Positions 7,336-9,579 of a DNA stretch of 9,579 nucleotides are shown one piece after another (position 1 is the first letter of the stretch; each line of letters begins with the position of its first letter). The stretch covers positions 1 to 9,579 of the forward strand of contig JADINB010000153.1 of assembly GCA_017694275.1 (NCBI GenBank), given 5' to 3'. Below the pieces are notes generated by a model. The model was given only the letters and a program-made list of their open reading frames with translations, did not search any database and had not been told where the DNA came from. A program made the translations under genes and the position numbers. Source of the DNA: Candidatus Egerieousia excrementavium (GTDB lineage Bacteria; Bacteroidota; Bacteroidia; Bacteroidales; UBA932).

Positions 7336-7343
7336 CAAAGATA
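7336..7343 (-). promoter_or_regulatory. -7 box of the DUF4468-antiporter operon
   Basis: The minus strand reads TATCTTTG, an exact TAnnTTTG match, 28 nt upstream of the ATG at 7307. Transcription would start near 7328-7331, which puts the alternative ATG at 7334 outside the message. No clear TTTG lies 19-21 nt upstream, so the -33 half is weak. The gap from 7308 to 7458 shows nothing else recognisable, including no convincing terminator hairpin for the tonB operon. Confidence 0.5.
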
Positions 7344-7458
7344 ATAATTTGACGGCCACTTAGAGCATTTAAATAAGGAAATTCATGGCAGTATGGCGCC
7401 TGTTATCATTATATATGTTTGTAAAAACCGGAAAAGAAACAGTTCAACCCCAACGGAA

Positions 7459-8223
7459 TTATTTGAGTTTGAAGATGTAGGTGATTGTGCCCTCCTGTAC
7501 TGCAGGGGCAGATGCATTCACATTGAAGACCGCCTTGTATGCAGCCTTTTCTGCCGCATCCCACAGGGCTTTGTCCTGTACAGTGGTGCCGCTTGCGCCT
7601 GGAACGGCATTGGTCACCTTGCCATACTGGTCTACCATGATTCTTACTACAACGCGTCCTTCTTTGTTTACCGTGTAATCAGGAAACGGCAAAGCTCCCA
7701 TGACATTGCGTCCCTTAAGGTTTGCTTTGGGAGAATTGTCTGTGTCTCCATATCTTGTATTTCCCTGTGGTACACCTGCCCTGAGTGCGTTGCTGACCCT
7801 TTCGGCGGTCTGGGCTGCCAGAGTGTCTGATTTGCCTCTGGCAGAGGCGAACAGTGCGCGGGTGTCTATTTCAGTTCTTTCCGGTTCGTATCTTTCAACT
7901 TCTCCCTCTTCCCCGGCAGTTGCCTCCTTCCCGACTGAAGGCTCTTCTGCAATTGTCTGTGCCTGGGAGCGCTGGGCCAGAATTACATCATTTTCCGGCC
8001 TGGCGTCGTCTGCTTTTGGAACATTGCCTGCCTCCACTTCTATCGGCGTATACTCTTCCTGCGTAAAATCCAGCAGCAGGCCGGTCTGCTGCTCAGGCGG
8101 ATAGTGCACCTTGACCCCGGCAGAAATACAGACAAGCAGCAGGACTGCATGGAACAGTACCGTTGCGGTTGCTCCGATTATCCTTGCCGAACGCTCCTTT
8201 CGTCTGAAGTCAGTCTGAGTCAT
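7459..8223 (-). CDS. tonB: TonB-family energy transducer
   Basis: This 254-residue protein is anchored in the inner membrane and spans the periplasm to energise outer-membrane transporters together with ExbB/ExbD. A single N-terminal membrane helix covers residues about 15-37. It contains His25 (VLFHAVLLLV), matching the conserved His in the TonB anchor. Residues about 40-165 form a long linker rich in Glu, Ala and Asp. Residues about 175-254 are a TonB C-terminal domain: FPDYTVNKEGRVVVRIMVDQ, YGKVTNAVPG, the helix DKALWDAAEKAAYKAVFN, and a final strand GTITYIFKLK. The linker lacks the Pro-Lys and Pro-Glu repeats of enteric TonB. It is the last gene after exbB and exbD, with a 43-nt gap. A TolA-like role with a TolQR-like pair is possible, but the C-terminal domain favours TonB. 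Confidence 0.88.
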   Translation of the reverse strand: MTQTDFRRKERSARIIGATATVLFHAVLLLVCISAGVKVHYPPEQQTGLLLDFTQEEYTPIEVEAGNVPKADDARPENDVILAQRSQAQTIAEEPSVGKEATAGEEGEVERYEPERTEIDTRALFASARGKSDTLAAQTAERVSNALRAGVPQGNTRYGDTDNSPKANLKGRNVMGALPFPDYTVNKEGRVVVRIMVDQYGKVTNAVPGASGTTVQDKALWDAAEKAAYKAVFNVNASAPAVQEGTITYIFKLK

Positions 8224-8266
8224 CTGGATGCAGATATTTGTTTTCTACGGTTAAACTTTACATGGG

Positions 8267-8680
8267 TTACTCCGGTGCAGTGGCCAGAATAACCTTGTAC
8301 TTGTTCCTTTTGGCAATGTTCATAAGATTTACCACCTGTTCTATGGGAACGCTTTTGTCTGCATAGATTGAAAAGGTCGGGTCGTCGGTATCCATGAGCA
8401 GTTTCTGGATGGCGGGTTCTATCTCGTCGAAACGCACCGGTTTCTGGTTGCCGTTTATGTGATAGGTGAAAGTGTTGTCTTTCTGATAGTGCTTTATTGA
8501 GATACTCACCTGCTGCTTGGCCGAAATCTGGTTCGTGCTCTTGGGCAGAAGCAACTTGAGCGCGTTAGGGTTTATCAGCGTCGAGGTTACCAAAAAGAAG
8601 ATGAGCAACAGGAACACGATGTCTGTCATAGACGACATGCTGAACGAAGCCTCTGCTTTTGTCCTTTGTTTTATAGCCAT
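8267..8680 (-). CDS. exbD: ExbD-type biopolymer transport protein
   Basis: This 137-residue inner-membrane protein is the proton-carrying partner of ExbB. After a short basic cytoplasmic N-terminus comes one membrane helix at residues about 18-38. It contains the motif MTDIVFLLLIFFLVTS, whose Asp20 corresponds to the essential protonatable Asp of ExbD/TolR. The remaining about 100 residues form the periplasmic domain (SIYADKSVPIEQVVNLMNIA and a final VILATAPE). Length and layout are standard. It starts 20 nt after exbB ends. ExbD and TolR cannot be told apart from sequence alone; the TonB-like gene downstream supports ExbD. Confidence 0.93.
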   Translation of the reverse strand: MAIKQRTKAEASFSMSSMTDIVFLLLIFFLVTSTLINPNALKLLLPKSTNQISAKQQVSISIKHYQKDNTFTYHINGNQKPVRFDEIEPAIQKLLMDTDDPTFSIYADKSVPIEQVVNLMNIAKRNKYKVILATAPE

Positions 8681-8700
8681 GGCAAGTTGTTTTTTACGCT

Positions 8701-9396
8701 CTATTTTGCAGGCTCATGGAGCAAGTCCATAAACTCTATGGTGTTGTTTTGCATCTTGAATACCAGATCTGAAATCCTGGCGGTAAGATAGTTGTAGCCA
8801 AAGTAGGCGAGAATGCCCACTATCAGGCCGGCAACAGTCGTTACCATAGCGGTGTATATACCTCCTGAAAGGAGTGTTATATCTATATTGTTGCCTGCCG
8901 CAGACATGTTGTAAAACGCCTGTACCATACCTATTACCGTTCCTAAAAATCCAATCATGGGCGCACCTCCCGCGATGGTGGCAAGCATCGGCAATCCCTT
9001 TTCCAGACGGGCAACCTCTACATTTCCCATGTTCTCAACTGCAGTCTGGATATCCTGCAGCGGCCGGCCAATCCTTTCCACTCCTTTTTCTATGAGTCTG
9101 GAAACAGGCGTGTCATTCTTCTTGCACAGCGAAAGCGCTGCATTGATTTTTCCCTGGTGGATATAATCGCGTATGTCCTTCATGAAGTTTTCATCTATTA
9201 CCGATGCCTTGCGGATATCCCACCACTTCTGGGCAAAGATGTAAATTGTAAGTATCGAGAGCAGAAAAAGAGGAATCATGAGCCATCCGCCCTTTATGGC
9301 CATATCTATAAGCGAAAATGAAAGTTCCTCCTGGACCGGAACTGCCTCTGCTACTACAGAAGATGGGTCTGATTGTAAAATAGCTGTCAGAATCAT
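8701..9396 (-). CDS. exbB: ExbB/TolQ/MotA-family proton channel protein
   Basis: This 231-residue inner-membrane protein forms the pentameric channel scaffold around ExbD. Three membrane helices are visible. The first is about residues 38-56 (GGWLMIPLFLLSILTIYIFA). The second is about 136-160 (IAGGAPMIGFLGTVIGMVQ, including the conserved Thr153 of the family motif GTVIGM). The third is about 175-200 (GIYTAMVTTVAGLIVGILAY). A cytoplasmic helical loop lies between helices 1 and 2. The Pro-Gly-Thr pattern of the ExbB/TolQ signature is intact. The preferred start is the ATG at 9396-9394; an in-frame TTG at 9405 would add three residues (Met-His-Asp) and is less likely. It is the first gene of exbB-exbD-tonB. 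Confidence 0.93.
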   Translation of the reverse strand: MILTAILQSDPSSVVAEAVPVQEELSFSLIDMAIKGGWLMIPLFLLSILTIYIFAQKWWDIRKASVIDENFMKDIRDYIHQGKINAALSLCKKNDTPVSRLIEKGVERIGRPLQDIQTAVENMGNVEVARLEKGLPMLATIAGGAPMIGFLGTVIGMVQAFYNMSAAGNNIDITLLSGGIYTAMVTTVAGLIVGILAYFGYNYLTARISDLVFKMQNNTIEFMDLLHEPAK

Positions 9397-9434
9397 GTCA
9401 TGCAACTTTTAATAGTGTTCAAAAAAAAGATGTG

Positions 9435-9466
9435 CGAATATACGCAGAAGCCGAGAGCAGAGCAAA
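9435..9466 (-). promoter_or_regulatory. Probable promoter of exbB-exbD-tonB
   Basis: On the minus strand TTTG (9466-9463) is followed after exactly 20 nt by TATATTCG (9442-9435). The first box is perfect and the second has one mismatch to TAnnTTTG, with standard Bacteroidota spacing. Transcription would begin about 9427-9431, giving a leader of around 35 nt to the ATG at 9396. A run of eight A (T on the transcribed-strand sense) at 9421-9428 lies at the predicted start. The -33 box is part of the palindrome at 9462-9475. Confidence 0.6.
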
Positions 9467-9475
9467 TTTATTTGC
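9462..9475. repeat. 14-bp perfect inverted repeat overlapping the exbB -33 box
   Basis: GCAAAT-TT-ATTTGC has perfect 6-bp arms around two bases. One arm contains the TTTG of the exbB promoter, so a protein bound here would block or position RNA polymerase. A second palindrome starting with the same five bases lies 57 bp further upstream. Confidence 0.55.
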
Positions 9476-9518
9476 ATCACCCTATTTGGAGATATAAGAA
9501 GCGAAGCGACAGATGCGA

Positions 9519-9561
9519 GAGCTCTGTACGGCGCAAACATGTTTGCAGCCGTGCAGGCCTC
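9519..9561. repeat. Long imperfect hairpin with a 14-bp palindromic tip
   Basis: The tip GCAAACATGTTTGC (9533-9546) is a perfect palindrome. The flanks continue to pair: 9528-9532 (ACGGC) with 9548-9552 (GCCGT), across a single bulged A at 9547. Outward from there 9523-9527 pairs with 9553-9557, including two G-U type pairs. After one mismatch, 9519-9521 pairs with 9559-9561. This gives roughly 18 paired positions. No T-run follows on either strand, so it is not a standard terminator. It may be part of a dispersed palindromic intergenic repeat. Confidence 0.55.
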
Positions 9562-9579
9562 GAGCAACTGTGAGTGCCG

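Noticed and set aside
7380..7458. A terminator after the tonB gene
   Set aside because: The minus-strand sequence downstream of the stop has scattered T-rich stretches but no hairpin that I can draw with a stable stem.
7700..8104. Plus-strand frames of up to 134 residues opposite the tonB gene
   Set aside because: The Ser/Pro/Ala-rich translation mirrors the Glu/Ala-rich linker of the TonB protein on the other strand. There is no promoter or domain support.
9397..9405. TTG start for exbB at 9405 giving Met-His-Asp before the ATG
   Set aside because: An ATG lies three codons downstream in the same frame. Nothing in the upstream sequence favours the rarer TTG.
1..9579. CRISPR arrays, tRNA or rRNA genes, transposase, phage or defence genes
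   Set aside because: Reading both strands gave no regularly spaced direct repeats, cloverleaf or rRNA sequence, and no protein with transposase, integrase or defence motifs.

Overview
The window reads as an ordinary chromosomal segment from a member of the order Bacteroidales (Bacteroidota). The evidence is threefold. Clear Bacteroidota-type promoter elements (TTTG at -33, TAnnTTTG at -7) lie upstream of genes. Shine-Dalgarno sequences are weak or absent. The gene content is typical of the group: a DUF4468-type secreted protein, an ExbB-ExbD-TonB cluster, and an XRE-cupin regulator paired with an acyl-CoA ligase. The genus cannot be fixed from this sequence alone.

Layout from left to right. 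(1) Positions 1-1295, minus strand: a CstA-family transporter whose 3' end lies outside the window. (2) Positions 1296-1570: a divergent intergenic region with three perfect short palindromes and one very good Bacteroidales promoter facing right. (3) Positions 1571-4756, plus strand: an XRE-cupin regulator, an AMP-forming acyl-CoA synthetase and a LysR-type regulator, with gaps of 7 and 35 nt, probably one transcript. (4) Positions 4731-7307, minus strand: a CPA1-type cation/proton antiporter preceded in the same operon by a secreted DUF4468 protein. The antiporter and LysR genes converge and overlap by 26 bp at their 3' ends. (5) Positions 7459-9396, minus strand: exbB, exbD and a TonB-family gene, a compact inner-membrane energy-transducing operon. 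(6) Positions 9397-9579: the upstream region of exbB. It holds a promoter-like element whose -33 box lies inside a perfect palindrome, a long imperfect hairpin, and an open frame running off the window. Together these look like a dispersed intergenic repeat that carries a promoter.

How the genes fit together. ExbB, ExbD and TonB use the proton motive force to drive outer-membrane TonB-dependent transporters, which Bacteroidales rely on heavily. The antiporter controls monovalent cations and pH at the same membrane. CstA imports peptides or pyruvate, and the neighbouring XRE-cupin/acyl-CoA ligase unit activates an unidentified carboxylic acid, so the left half looks devoted to scavenging carbon. 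I found no phage, transposon, CRISPR, toxin-antitoxin or defence genes. I see no convincing new multi-gene system. The least explained parts are the repeat-like DNA upstream of exbB, the palindromes between cstA and the XRE gene, and the DUF4468-antiporter pairing.
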